NCBI RefSeq assembly: GCF_900215145.1
Contig: NZ_OBDO01000001.1
Span: 1,105,080 to 1,169,079, forward strand
DNA: 64,000 bases
Reading direction: 5' to 3'
Source of the DNA: Geodermatophilus sabuli
GTDB taxonomy: Bacteria > Actinomycetota > Actinomycetes > Mycobacteriales > Geodermatophilaceae
This document shows positions 25,849 to 34,999 of the stretch, in pieces (position 1 is the stretch's first letter; the number at the start of each line of letters is the position of its first letter). The position numbers were made by a program, and so were the translations under genes. The notes below the pieces were generated by a model. It was given only the letters and a program-made list of their open reading frames with translations, ran no database searches and was not told the DNA's origin.

Positions 25849-28452
25849 GTGACCGCCACCGCCCTCCCCGGAGCCCTGGCCGGGGTCGGCCCGCGCACCC
25901 GCACCACCGCCACCCACTGCCCGTACTGCTCCCTGCAGTGCGGCATCACCATGACCGCCGGTGACCGCCCGGCCACCCTGCAGCCGGCCGACTTCCCCAC
26001 CAACCGGGGCGGGCTGTGCTCCAAGGGCTGGTCGGCGACCGAGCTGCTCGACCACCCGGAACGGCTCACCCGCCCGCTGGTGCGCGCCGTCCCCGGTGAC
26101 CGCACCAGCCCGCTGGTCGAGTCCACGTGGGACGACGCCCTGGACCGGTTGGTCGCGGCGATCGAGCGCACGCAAGCCCGGTACGGCCGCGACGCGGTCG
26201 GCTGCTTCGGTGGCGGCGGACTGACCAACGAGCAGGCCTACCAGTTCGGCAAGTTCGCCCGGGTCGCGCTGCGCACCTCACGGATCGACTACAACGGCAG
26301 GTTCTGCATGTCCTCGGCGGCGAGCGCGGCCAACCGCGCCTTCGGCCTCGACCGCGGCATGCCGTTCCCGCTGAGCGACATCGCCGCCGCCGACGTCGTC
26401 GTCCTCGTCGGCGCCAACCCGGCCGACACGATGCCGCCGGCGATGCAGTACCTCGACGCGGGCCGGGTCCGCGGCGCGCAGCACGTCGTCGTCGATCCCC
26501 GGCGGACGGCGACCGCCCGCTCCGCCGCCCTGCACCTGCAGCCGCTGCCCGGCACCGACCTGGCGCTGGCCAACGGGCTGTTGCACATCGCCCTCGCCGA
26601 GGGGCTCGTGGACGAGGAGTACGTCGCGGCGCGGACGACGGGCTTCGACGAGGTGGAGGCCGGCGTCGCGGCGTACTGGCCGGACCGCGTCGAGCGGCTC
26701 ACCGGCGTCCCGGTGGCCGACCAGCGGCGCACCGTCTTCGCCCTGGCGCGGGCCGAGCGGGCGATCGTCCTCACCGCCCGCGGGGCCGAGCAGCACCGCA
26801 GCGGCACCGACACCGCCCAGGCGTGGATCAACCTGGCGCTGGCCCTCGGGCTGCCCGGCCGGGAGGGCAGCGGCTGGGCGACGGTCACCGGCCAGGGCAA
26901 CGGGCAGGGCGGCCGGGAGCACGGGCAGAAGGCCGACCAACTGCCCGGGTACCGCAGCATCACCGACCCCGCGGCCCGCGCGCACGTCGCCGCCGTCTGG
27001 AGGGTGGAGCCCGACTCGATCCCGGGTCCGGGCCGCAGCGCCTTCGAGCTGCTCGACGGCCTCGGCACCGACGGCGGCGTCCGCACGCTGCTGGTGCTGG
27101 CCTCCAACGTGGCGGTCTCCGCGCCCGACGCCCGCCGGGTCGTCAGCCGGCTGGGGGACCTGGACTTCCTCGCGGTCAGCGACTTCTTCCTCTCCGAGAC
27201 CGCCGAGCTCGCCGACGTCGTCCTGCCCAGCGCCATGTGGGCCGAGGAGGACGGGACGATGACCAACGTCGAGGGCCGGGTCATCCGCCGCCGGCGCGCT
27301 CTCGACCCGCCCGCCGGCGTCCGCGACGACCTGCACCTGCTCGCCGAGCTGGCCGCCCGCCTCGGCGCCGGGCACCTGTTCAGCGACGACCCGGAGACCG
27401 TCTTCGAGGAGCTGCGCCGGGCCAGCGCCGGGGGATCGGCCGACTACTCCGGCATCAGCTACCGGCGCATCGACGAGGAGCAGGGCGTCTTCTGGCCCTG
27501 CCCGGCCCCGGCGGACGGCGGACGGCCGCACCCCGGCACGCCACGGCTGTTCGGTGAGCGGTTCGCGACCCCCGACGGCCGCGCCCGGTTCCTGCGGGTG
27601 GAGCACGTCGAGGCCCACGAGCAGCCCGACGCCGAGTACCCGTACGTGCTCACCACCGGCCGCGTGCTGGCCCAGTACCAGTCGGGCACCCAGACCCGCC
27701 GCGCACGCAGCCTGCAGCTCCTCGCGCCGCTGCCGCGTGCCGAGCTGCACCCGGACCTCGCCCGCCGGCACGGCATCGGCCCGGACGACGTCGTGGAGCT
27801 GGCCACCCGCCGCGGCCGCGCCCGCTTCTCGGCACACCTGACCGAGGACATCCGGCCCGACGTCGTCTTCGCGCCCTTCCACTGGGGCGGCGCCTCGGCG
27901 GCCAACGCGCTCACCGACGCCGATGCCCTCGACCCGACCAGCCGGATGCCCGCCTTCAAGGTCTGCGCGGTCGCCGTCACCCGGGTCGCCGGCCCGGTCG
28001 AGCGGCTGCCCGCCCCCGACGCCGCCACCCAGCCGGCGCCCCGCCCGCACGAGCCCGCCACAGCACCCACACCACGGCCCCCGTCCCGGAGGAGGACCCC
28101 CCGCGTGAAGAGCACCCCACGCTTCCTGCAAGGCGTCTACGCGATCACCGGGGAGGGCCTGGACAAGCCGGGTCCGGTCGACCCCGCGCTGCGCTACACC
28201 GTGCCCAACGGCGCCAGCGCGCAGGCGCTGTACTTCCGCGGGGGCAACTCCACCGACTCCCTGGTCTACGCGCTGCTGCTGCGCGACGGCGTCCCGATGC
28301 GCTGGTTCCCGATCGGCGCCAAGGGCGACGTGCACGTGCCGCTGCGCGTGGTCGAGGACCTGCCCGGCGGCACCCTCGTGGAGCTGCACGCCGCCGCGCC
28401 CGCCGGTGTCACCGGTGAGCTGGTCGTCGACCTCGGGCTGGTGGAGGTCTGA
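25849..28452 (+). CDS. nasA: Assimilatory nitrate reductase catalytic subunit with extra C-terminal domain
   Basis: 867 aa. The [4Fe-4S] ligands C24, C27, C31 and C57 (HCPYCSLQCG...GLCSKGW) are followed by molybdopterin oxidoreductase and dinucleotide-binding domains to about residue 735 (YVLTTGRVLAQYQSGTQTRR near 600). It reduces nitrate to nitrite in the cytoplasm. A Pro/Thr linker leads to an extra domain of about 115 residues (KSTPRFLQGVYAITGEG...VVDLGLVEV). That domain begins at an in-frame GTG (28105) with a strong GGAGGAGG site, so a free form may also be made. GTG start at 25849 without ribosome site. Confidence 0.92.
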   Translation: MTATALPGALAGVGPRTRTTATHCPYCSLQCGITMTAGDRPATLQPADFPTNRGGLCSKGWSATELLDHPERLTRPLVRAVPGDRTSPLVESTWDDALDRLVAAIERTQARYGRDAVGCFGGGGLTNEQAYQFGKFARVALRTSRIDYNGRFCMSSAASAANRAFGLDRGMPFPLSDIAAADVVVLVGANPADTMPPAMQYLDAGRVRGAQHVVVDPRRTATARSAALHLQPLPGTDLALANGLLHIALAEGLVDEEYVAARTTGFDEVEAGVAAYWPDRVERLTGVPVADQRRTVFALARAERAIVLTARGAEQHRSGTDTAQAWINLALALGLPGREGSGWATVTGQGNGQGGREHGQKADQLPGYRSITDPAARAHVAAVWRVEPDSIPGPGRSAFELLDGLGTDGGVRTLLVLASNVAVSAPDARRVVSRLGDLDFLAVSDFFLSETAELADVVLPSAMWAEEDGTMTNVEGRVIRRRRALDPPAGVRDDLHLLAELAARLGAGHLFSDDPETVFEELRRASAGGSADYSGISYRRIDEEQGVFWPCPAPADGGRPHPGTPRLFGERFATPDGRARFLRVEHVEAHEQPDAEYPYVLTTGRVLAQYQSGTQTRRARSLQLLAPLPRAELHPDLARRHGIGPDDVVELATRRGRARFSAHLTEDIRPDVVFAPFHWGGASAANALTDADALDPTSRMPAFKVCAVAVTRVAGPVERLPAPDAATQPAPRPHEPATAPTPRPPSRRRTPRVKSTPRFLQGVYAITGEGLDKPGPVDPALRYTVPNGASAQALYFRGGNSTDSLVYALLLRDGVPMRWFPIGAKGDVHVPLRVVEDLPGGTLVELHAAAPAGVTGELVVDLGLVEV
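28105..28452 (+). CDS. Possible internally started C-terminal domain of NasA
   Basis: In-frame GTG codon 753 of nasA, preceded by GGAGGAGGACCCCCCGC. Would yield a 115-aa soluble protein of unknown function. Either an alternative product or the remains of a once separate gene fused by loss of a stop codon. Confidence 0.4.
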   Translation: MKSTPRFLQGVYAITGEGLDKPGPVDPALRYTVPNGASAQALYFRGGNSTDSLVYALLLRDGVPMRWFPIGAKGDVHVPLRVVEDLPGGTLVELHAAAPAGVTGELVVDLGLVEV

Positions 28453-28496
28453 TGGGCCCGGGCGTGGCGGTGAGCAGAGTCCTCGGAGGACGTGTC

Positions 28497-31016
28497 ATGC
28501 CGCCTTCCCCCTTCCACCCGACCTCGTTCCGGCTGGACGTCGACGAGTTCGACGAACGCGCCTCGCTGGTCGTCGTGGGCAACGGCATGGCCGGCGCCCG
28601 GTTCGTCGAGGAGGTGCTCGAGCGCGGCGGGGGCGAGCAGTTCCGGATCACCGTCCTCGGGGAGGAGCCGCACGGCAACTACAACCGGATCATGCTCTCG
28701 CCGGTGCTGGCCGGGGAGTCGCACGAGGACGACATCGTCCTCAACAGCCACGACTGGTACGCCGACAACGGGGTCACCCTGCGCGCCGGCGTCCGGGTGG
28801 AGCGGATCGACACCGCGGCCAAGGTCGTGCACGCCGCCGACGGCTCGGTGACCGCCTACGACCACCTCGTGCTGGCCACCGGCAGCTACTCGTTCATCCC
28901 GCCGATGACGGGCGTGCGGGCCGCGGACGGCGAACTGCTGCCCGGCGTCTACGGGTTCCGCACCATCGACGAGACCCGCGCGATGCTCGACGCCGTCGGC
29001 CGGTGCGAGAAGGCCGTGGTCATGGGCGGCGGCCTGCTGGGACTGGAGGCCGCCCGCGCCCTGCAGGGCCACGGGCTGCAGGTCGACCTGGTGCACGCCA
29101 TGCCCCACCTGATGAACGTGCAGCTCGACGCAGAGGCCGGCGCCATCCTCAAGAAGAGCGTGGAGTCGCTCGGCATCACCGTCCACCTCGACGTCTTCGC
29201 CACCGAGGTCTTCGGCACCGGCCACGTCGAGGGCGTGGGGCTCGCCGACGGACGGCGGATCGACGCCGACCTGCTCGTCGTGGCCGCCGGCGTCCGGCCG
29301 AGCACCGACCTCGGCGTCCGCTCCGGCCTGGAGGTGGAGCGCGGCATCGTCGTCGACGACCAGCTGCGCACCGACGACCCGGACGTGTACGCGATCGGCG
29401 AGTGCGCCCAGCACCGCGGCGAGGTCTACGGCCTCGTGGCGCCGGCCTGGGAGCACGCGAAGGTGCTGGCCGACGTCCTCACCGGCACCGACCCCGACGC
29501 CGAGTACCACGGCAGCCGGACGGCGACGAAGCTCAAGGTCGCCGGCGTCGACGTCGCGGTCATGGGCATCAACACCCCGGAGCGGGACGACGACGAGTTC
29601 CTGGTGATCTCCGAGCCCAAGCGCGGCGTGCACCTGTCGGTGGTCATCCGCGACGACACGCTGGTCGGCGCCACGCTGCTCGGGGACACCCGCAAGGTCG
29701 CGTTCCTCACCCAGGCCTTCGACCGCGGCGCCCCGCTCCCGGAGGAGCGGATCCGGCTGCTGGTCGACCTCTCCGACGGCGCCGAGGAGGTCGGCGTCGC
29801 CGAGATGCCCGGCGACTCGCAGGTGTGCAACTGCAACGGCGTCACGAAGGGCGCGATCTGCGCCGTCGTCGCCGACGGGTGCACCGCGCTCGGCGGGGTC
29901 ATGGACCGCACCCGCGCGGGCAAGGGCTGCGGCTCCTGCAAGTCGCTGGTCAAGCAGATCGTGGAGTGGGCCGCCGACGGCGACCTCACCGAGGACCCGT
30001 CGGCGTCCTGGTACGTCCCGGGCATCCCGATGGCCAAGCCCGAGCTCATCGCGGCCATCCGGGAGCAGGACCTGCGCAGCGTCTCGGCCGTCTTCGCCGC
30101 CCTCGCCCCGGCGGGCAAGGAGGACGCGAAGTCGAAGATGGGCCTGACCTCGCTGCTCAAGATGCTCTGGGGCGTCGACTTCGTCCCCGAGAAGGACGGC
30201 GAGTTCATCAACGACCGCGTGCACGCCAACATCCAGCGCGACGGCACGTTCTCCGTCGTCCCGCAGATGAAGGGCGGGGTCACCACCCCGGCCCAGCTGC
30301 GCCGGATCGCCGACGTCGCCGAGAAGTACGAGGTGCCGATGGTCAAGGTGACCGGCGGCCAGCGGATCGACCTGCTCGGTGTCCGCAAGGAGGACCTGCC
30401 GGCCATGTGGTCCGACCTCGGCATGCCGTCGGGGTACGCCTACGGCAAGAGCATGCGGACCGTGAAGACCTGCGTGGGCAGCGACTTCTGCCGGTTCGGC
30501 CTCGGCGACTCCACCCAGCTCGGCATCGACCTGGAGAGCCGGTTCCAGGGCATCGAGAGCCCGGCCAAGATGAAGCTCGCCGTCGTCGGCTGCCCCCGCA
30601 ACTGCGCCGAGGCCTACGTCAAGGACGTCGGCGTCGTGGCGGTCGGCAACGGGAAGTGGGAGGTCCACGTCGGCGGCGCCGCCGGGGCCACCGTCCGCAA
30701 GGGCGACCTGCTGGCGACCGTCGACTCCCCGGAGGCGGTGGTGACCCTCGCCGGCCGGTTCATGCAGTACTACCGGGAGAACGCCAACTGGCTCGAGCGC
30801 ACCTACGACTTCGTGCCCCGCATCGGGCTGGAGAAGATCAAGCAGGTGCTGCTCGAGGACAGCGAGGGCCTCGTCGCCGAGCTGGACGCGAACATGCAGC
30901 GGTCGGTCGACGCCTACACCGACCCGTGGGGGCAGGACGGCGGCGAGCCGTCCACCCCGGGCCAGTTCCGCCCGTCCCTCCCGCTGATCCCGCTGCCGGA
31001 GGTGCCGGTCCGATGA
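28497..31016 (+). CDS. nirB: NAD(P)H nitrite reductase large subunit
   Basis: 839 aa. FAD/NAD-binding module (VVVGNGMAGARFVEEV, VVMGGGLLGLEAA), BFD-type [2Fe-2S] domain (CNCNGVTKG ... AGKGCGSCKS), and siroheme/[4Fe-4S] sulfite-nitrite reductase domain with TCVGSDFCRFG and GCPRNCAEA ligands. Reduces nitrite to ammonium. ATG 28497 with GGAGGA eight bases before is preferred; the ATG at 28452 overlaps the nasA stop (TGATG) and adds 15 residues. Second gene of the nas operon. Confidence 0.95.
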   Translation: MPPSPFHPTSFRLDVDEFDERASLVVVGNGMAGARFVEEVLERGGGEQFRITVLGEEPHGNYNRIMLSPVLAGESHEDDIVLNSHDWYADNGVTLRAGVRVERIDTAAKVVHAADGSVTAYDHLVLATGSYSFIPPMTGVRAADGELLPGVYGFRTIDETRAMLDAVGRCEKAVVMGGGLLGLEAARALQGHGLQVDLVHAMPHLMNVQLDAEAGAILKKSVESLGITVHLDVFATEVFGTGHVEGVGLADGRRIDADLLVVAAGVRPSTDLGVRSGLEVERGIVVDDQLRTDDPDVYAIGECAQHRGEVYGLVAPAWEHAKVLADVLTGTDPDAEYHGSRTATKLKVAGVDVAVMGINTPERDDDEFLVISEPKRGVHLSVVIRDDTLVGATLLGDTRKVAFLTQAFDRGAPLPEERIRLLVDLSDGAEEVGVAEMPGDSQVCNCNGVTKGAICAVVADGCTALGGVMDRTRAGKGCGSCKSLVKQIVEWAADGDLTEDPSASWYVPGIPMAKPELIAAIREQDLRSVSAVFAALAPAGKEDAKSKMGLTSLLKMLWGVDFVPEKDGEFINDRVHANIQRDGTFSVVPQMKGGVTTPAQLRRIADVAEKYEVPMVKVTGGQRIDLLGVRKEDLPAMWSDLGMPSGYAYGKSMRTVKTCVGSDFCRFGLGDSTQLGIDLESRFQGIESPAKMKLAVVGCPRNCAEAYVKDVGVVAVGNGKWEVHVGGAAGATVRKGDLLATVDSPEAVVTLAGRFMQYYRENANWLERTYDFVPRIGLEKIKQVLLEDSEGLVAELDANMQRSVDAYTDPWGQDGGEPSTPGQFRPSLPLIPLPEVPVR

Positions 31017-31339
31017 GCCTCACCGAACTGCGGACGAGCACCGCCTACACCGTGGGCCGCGTCGAGGAGGTGCCGCCGGGGGAGGGGCGGGCGTTCGTCG
31101 CCGGGGGCGTGCAGGTCGCCGTGTTCCGGCTGCGCGACGGGTCGCTGCACGCGACCCAGGCGGCCTGCCCGCACGCCGGCGGGCCGCTGGCCGACGGGCA
31201 GACCGACGTCGACGTGCTGGTCTGCCCGCTGCACCTGTACGCCTACCGGTGGTCCGACGGCGCCTCGACCTCCGGGACGGCGCCGGTCCGGCTGTACCCG
31301 GTCCGCGACGTCGACGGCGACCTCGTCGTCGAGGTGTGA
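31013..31339 (+). CDS. nirD: Nitrite reductase small subunit (Rieske)
   Basis: 108 aa. Rieske [2Fe-2S] ligands present: CPHAGGPL and CPLHLYAYR. Many enterobacterial NirD proteins lack these ligands, while actinobacterial ones keep them. Starts within an ATGA overlap with nirB, so the subunits are co-translated. Confidence 0.93.
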   Translation: MSLTELRTSTAYTVGRVEEVPPGEGRAFVAGGVQVAVFRLRDGSLHATQAACPHAGGPLADGQTDVDVLVCPLHLYAYRWSDGASTSGTAPVRLYPVRDVDGDLVVEV

Positions 31340-31364
31340 GGGGAGGCGGCGGGGTGGGCCCCGC

Positions 31365-31826
31365 TCACGGGTGCATGCGGGCCCCCTTCACCACCTTGTC
31401 GACGGCGGTCCGCGGCCCGTGCACGGCCAGCCCCACGAGGTCGAGGTCGGCGCCGGGGACCGCCTGCACCGCGGCACGGTTCTCCGCGTCGCCGCCGGTC
31501 GCGAACAGGTCCGCGGTGAACAGCGACACCGGCAGGCCGCGTTCCAGCGCCCGCTCCCGCGCCCGCCGCAGCAGCTCGCCGTCGGCGGTCAGCACCACCA
31601 CGGGCTGGCGGAACATGGGCAGGTAGGCGGTGCCGTCGGCGTCCCGGTAGGGGGAGCCGAGCAGCTCGGGCACCGCCCCGGCGATCGCGCCGGCCAGGAA
31701 CGCCGTCACGTTGAGCTCCTGCCACGGCAGCAGCCCCGCGCGGACGACGACGGCGATCTTCGTGGTCCACGGCGGCCCCGTCTCCCCGGCGACCGCCACC
31801 TCGTCCTCCAGCTCGCGCACGTCCAT
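31365..31826 (-). CDS. DUF2000 family protein
   Basis: 153 aa. KIAVVVRAGLLPWQELNVTAFLAGAIAG, GSPYRDADGTAYLPMFRQPVVVL and the closing VDKVVKGARMHP are typical of DUF2000, a fold related to peptidyl-tRNA hydrolase 2. Function unknown. Divergent from the AraC gene over 65 bp, which may control it. Confidence 0.85.
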   Translation of the reverse strand: MDVRELEDEVAVAGETGPPWTTKIAVVVRAGLLPWQELNVTAFLAGAIAGAVPELLGSPYRDADGTAYLPMFRQPVVVLTADGELLRRARERALERGLPVSLFTADLFATGGDAENRAAVQAVPGADLDLVGLAVHGPRTAVDKVVKGARMHP

Positions 31827-31879
31827 GCCGACAGCATCGGGGAGGCCGCCGTCCGGGGTCTTGTACGTTCCTGGCCGCC

Positions 31880-31885
31880 TACGCT
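31880..31885 (+). promoter_or_regulatory. -10 box of leaderless AraC-family gene
   Basis: TACGCT six bases before the GTG at 31892; no ribosome site. Confidence 0.5.
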
Positions 31886-31891
31886 GCCCCC

Positions 31892-32686
31892 GTGGCCGGT
31901 GCAGCCGAGGTGGTGGCCTGGCGGCCGCCCGTGCCCGGGCTGACCGAGGTGCTGCACGCGCGGTTCCCCGACCACGCCTACCCGCCGCACACGCACGAGG
32001 CCTGGACGCTGCTGCTCGTCGACGAGGGCGCGGTCCGCTACGACCTGGACCGCCGGCCGCACGGCGCCTCCCGCGCGGCGGTGACGCTGCTGCCGCCGGG
32101 CGTGCCGCACGACGGGCGGGCGGAGACGCCGGCGGGGTTCCGCAAGCGGGTGCTGTACCTGGAGCCCGGCACGCTCGGCCCCGGACGGGTGGGGCGGGCC
32201 GTCGACGCCCCGACCATCGACGACCGGGAGCTGCGCGATCGGGTCTCCCGGCTGCACGCCGCGCTGCGGCCGCACCCCGAGGAGCTGGAGGCCGCCAGCC
32301 GGCTGGCGTTCGTGGTCGAGCGGCTGCGCCGGCACCTGGACCGCGACGTCGTCCCGCCCGGCTCCGTGCGCGACGACCGGGTCGCCGACCGGCTGCGCGA
32401 GCTGATCGACGCCCGGCTGCCCGACGGGGTGGACCTCTCCTCGGTCGCGGCGGAGCTCGGCGTCCACCCCACCCACCTGGTGCGGGCCTTCGCCCGCCGG
32501 CACGGCCTGCCGCCGCACCGCTACCTCACCGGGCGTCGGGTCGACCTCGCCCGCCGGCTGCTGCTCGACGGCATGCGCGTGGCCGAGGTGGCCACCGCCG
32601 CCGGCTTCTACGACCAGGCCCACCTGACCCGGCACTTCCGGCGGATGCTGGCCACGACGCCCGCGGCCTACGCCCGGTCCGGCTGA
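31892..32686 (+). CDS. AraC-family regulator
   Basis: 264 aa. N-terminal cupin (FPDHAYPPHTHEAWTLLLVDEGAVRYDLDR), C-terminal double HTH (VDLSSVAAELGVHPTHLVRAFARRHGLPPHRYL ... VAEVATAAGFYDQAHLTRHFRRM). Start GTG 31892, leaderless. Likely regulates the divergent DUF2000 gene. Confidence 0.92.
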   Translation: MAGAAEVVAWRPPVPGLTEVLHARFPDHAYPPHTHEAWTLLLVDEGAVRYDLDRRPHGASRAAVTLLPPGVPHDGRAETPAGFRKRVLYLEPGTLGPGRVGRAVDAPTIDDRELRDRVSRLHAALRPHPEELEAASRLAFVVERLRRHLDRDVVPPGSVRDDRVADRLRELIDARLPDGVDLSSVAAELGVHPTHLVRAFARRHGLPPHRYLTGRRVDLARRLLLDGMRVAEVATAAGFYDQAHLTRHFRRMLATTPAAYARSG

Positions 32687-32693
32687 GGGCCGG

Positions 32694-33287
32694 TCACGAC
32701 CGGGGTCGGGCGCGGACGTGCATGCGCTCGCCCTGCGGACCGAACAGCGTGAGCACCTCGGCCGGTTCCGGGAACGGGTTGCCGAAGGCGTGCGGCACCC
32801 GGGTGTCGAACTCGACCACCTCGCCGGTGGAGAGCACGAAGTCGCGCGCGCCGAGCAGCAGCCGCAGGCGGCCGGAGAGCACGTAGAGCCACTCGTAGCC
32901 CTCGTGCGTCTTCTGCTCCATGTCGCCGGTCCGCGAGCGCGGGGGGAACGTCTGCTTGTAGGCCTGCAGCCCCCCGCTCTGGCGGGTCAGCGGCACCATC
33001 GTCACGCCCTCGTGCTCGAACGGGCTCTGGTGCACGCGCGGGTCGCCCGTGGGCGGGGTGTCCACCAGGTCGTCGAGCGCCACCTGGTAGGCCCGGGCCA
33101 GGGGGAGCAGCAGTTCCAGCGTCGGCCGGCGCTGCCCCGACTCCAACCGGGACAGCGTGCTGACCGAGATCCCGGTGGTGGCGGACACCGCCGCCAGCGT
33201 CAGGTCGCGGTCGGTCCGCAGCGCGCGCAGCCGCGGACCGACCGACTCCAGGACGGCATCGACCGCGGGCTCGTCCGTCTTTGCCAT
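32694..33287 (-). CDS. XRE-family regulator with cupin domain
   Basis: 197 aa. HTH: LRTDRDLTLAAVSATTGISVSTLSRLESGQRRPTLELLLPLARAY; cupin: HEGYEWLYVLSGRLRLLLGARDFVLSTGEVVEFDTRVPHAFGN. TATGGT lies seven bases before the ATG at 33287, so the transcript is probably leaderless; the ATG at 33299 overlaps this -10. Divergent from an FAD reductase/methyltransferase pair that it probably controls. Confidence 0.9.
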   Translation of the reverse strand: MAKTDEPAVDAVLESVGPRLRALRTDRDLTLAAVSATTGISVSTLSRLESGQRRPTLELLLPLARAYQVALDDLVDTPPTGDPRVHQSPFEHEGVTMVPLTRQSGGLQAYKQTFPPRSRTGDMEQKTHEGYEWLYVLSGRLRLLLGARDFVLSTGEVVEFDTRVPHAFGNPFPEPAEVLTLFGPQGERMHVRARPRS

Positions 33288-33337
33288 ACCAGCAACCATA
33301 CTTGTCGATCCGGTGTGGACGGGTGGACGGTTGCCGC

Positions 33338-34297
33338 ATGAGCGAATACGACGTCGTGGTCATCGGTGGTGGCGCCGCGGGGCTGAGCGGGGCCGTGGCC
33401 CTGGCGCGGTCGCGGCGCACGGTCCTCGTGGTCGACGCCGGACAGCCGCGGAACGCGCCGGCATCCGGCGTGCACAACTACCTGGGCCGGGAGGGCGCCC
33501 GTCCCGCGGACCTGCTCGCCGACGGACGGGCCGAACTGGTCGGCTACGGAGGGGAGGTCGTCCACGGCGTGGTCACCGCCGCGCGGCGGGAGGACGACGG
33601 GACGGTCCGCGTGTCGCTCGACGGCGATCGCGAGGTGTCGGCACGCCGGCTGCTGGTCACGACCGGCCTCGTCGACGAGCTGCCCGACCTGCCCGGGCTG
33701 GCGGAGCGGTGGGGGCGCGACGTGCTGCACTGCCCGTTCTGCCACGGCTGGGAGGTGCGCGACCAGGCGGTCGGCATCCTCGCCACCGGCCCGAATGCGG
33801 TGCACCAGGCGCTGCTGTTCCGGCAGCTCAGCCAGGACGTCGTCTTCTTCCGGCACACCGGGCCCGGGCTCGCACCCGAGCAGGCCGAGCAGTTGGCGGC
33901 CCTGGGCGTCCGGATGGTCGACGGGGAGGTGACCGGGGTCGAGGTGACCGGCGACCGGCTCACCGGCGTCCGGCTCGTCACCGGCGAGGTCGTGCCGCGC
34001 GCGGCTCTCGTCGTGGCGCCGCGCTTCACCGCACGGGCCGGCGTGCTGGAGTCGCTGGGGGTCTCGGCGGTGGACCAGGAGATGGGCGGCTCCGTCGTCG
34101 GCAGCGCCGTGCCGGCCGACCCGACCGGAGCGACCTCCGTGCCGGGCGTGTGGGTGGCGGGCAACGTCTCCGATCTCAGCGCGCAGGTGGTGGTCTCCGC
34201 CGCCGCCGGGATGCGGGCCGGCGCCATGATCAACGCCGACCTCGTGGCCGAGGACGCCCGCCGCGCCGTCGCCGCCCAGCGGGGCGTGGCGGCATGA
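33338..34297 (+). CDS. Thioredoxin-reductase-like NAD(P)/FAD oxidoreductase
   Basis: 319 aa. FAD site VVVIGGGAAGLSGAVALARSRR, a CPFC redox pair followed by HGWEVRDQAVGILA, and the final FAD motif VPGVWVAGNVSDLSAQVVVSAAAGMRAG. Resembles small thioredoxin-reductase relatives paired with methyltransferases. The second nucleotide-binding region (GILATGPNAVHQ) departs from the usual GGGxxA, so the electron donor is uncertain. ATGA overlap with the next gene. Confidence 0.88.
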   Translation: MSEYDVVVIGGGAAGLSGAVALARSRRTVLVVDAGQPRNAPASGVHNYLGREGARPADLLADGRAELVGYGGEVVHGVVTAARREDDGTVRVSLDGDREVSARRLLVTTGLVDELPDLPGLAERWGRDVLHCPFCHGWEVRDQAVGILATGPNAVHQALLFRQLSQDVVFFRHTGPGLAPEQAEQLAALGVRMVDGEVTGVEVTGDRLTGVRLVTGEVVPRAALVVAPRFTARAGVLESLGVSAVDQEMGGSVVGSAVPADPTGATSVPGVWVAGNVSDLSAQVVVSAAAGMRAGAMINADLVAEDARRAVAAQRGVAA

Positions 34298-34965
34298 GCG
34301 CGGTCGATCGCAGTTCGTACGACGAGCTGTACCGGTCGGCGCCGGCGGTGTGGAGCGGCCGCCCGAACCGGCAGCTCGTCGTCGAGGGGAGCGTCCTGCC
34401 GCCCGGCACGGCGCTGGACGCCGGGTGCGGTGAGGGCGCCGACGCCCTGTGGCTCGCGGAGCGGGGCTGGCGCGTCACCGCGGTGGACTTCTCCGCCGTC
34501 GCGCTGGACCGCGCAGCCGCACACGCCCGTGCCCGCGGGCTCGACGACCGCATCACGTGGGTGCACGCCGACCTGGACGTGTGGACGCCGGCGGAGGGCG
34601 GCTTCGACCTCGTCGCGGCGCACTACCTGCACTCGCGCGGAGCCGACCGCCCGGCGCTGTTCGCCCGGCTCGGCGGGGCGGTCGCGCCGGGCGGGACCCT
34701 GCTCGTCGTCGGTCACCTGCTCGGTGAGGGTGCCGGCGACCACCACCAGGGTCACGAGCACGTCGAGCACGGGCACCAGGGTCCCCACGGGCACGACCCC
34801 GACCTGCTGTACACCGCGGAGGACGTCGCGGCGGTCCTCGACCCCGCGCAGTGGCGGGACGTCGTTCCGGAGACGCGGGACCGCGACGCGGCGGCGGTCG
34901 CGCGGACGGGCAACGCGGCGCCGGACACCGTCCTCGTGGCGCGGCGCCGGTCAGGAGTGCGGTAG
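34294..34965 (+). CDS. Class I SAM-dependent methyltransferase with His-rich loop
   Basis: 223 aa. SAM site LDAGCGEGADALWLAERGWRVTAVDFS, then HADLDVWTP. Close to the TehB/thiopurine-type small methyltransferases. A loop after the sheet core (about 149-167) is packed with His and Gly (GDHHQGHEHVEHGHQGPHGHDPD region), suggesting metal binding. Partner of the reductase before it; the pair could detoxify a metalloid or electrophile (inference). Confidence 0.87.
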   Translation: MSAVDRSSYDELYRSAPAVWSGRPNRQLVVEGSVLPPGTALDAGCGEGADALWLAERGWRVTAVDFSAVALDRAAAHARARGLDDRITWVHADLDVWTPAEGGFDLVAAHYLHSRGADRPALFARLGGAVAPGGTLLVVGHLLGEGAGDHHQGHEHVEHGHQGPHGHDPDLLYTAEDVAAVLDPAQWRDVVPETRDRDAAAVARTGNAAPDTVLVARRRSGVR

Positions 34966-34999
34966 CCCGGGGCCGGCCCGCGGCGAGGGCGGCCGCGCG

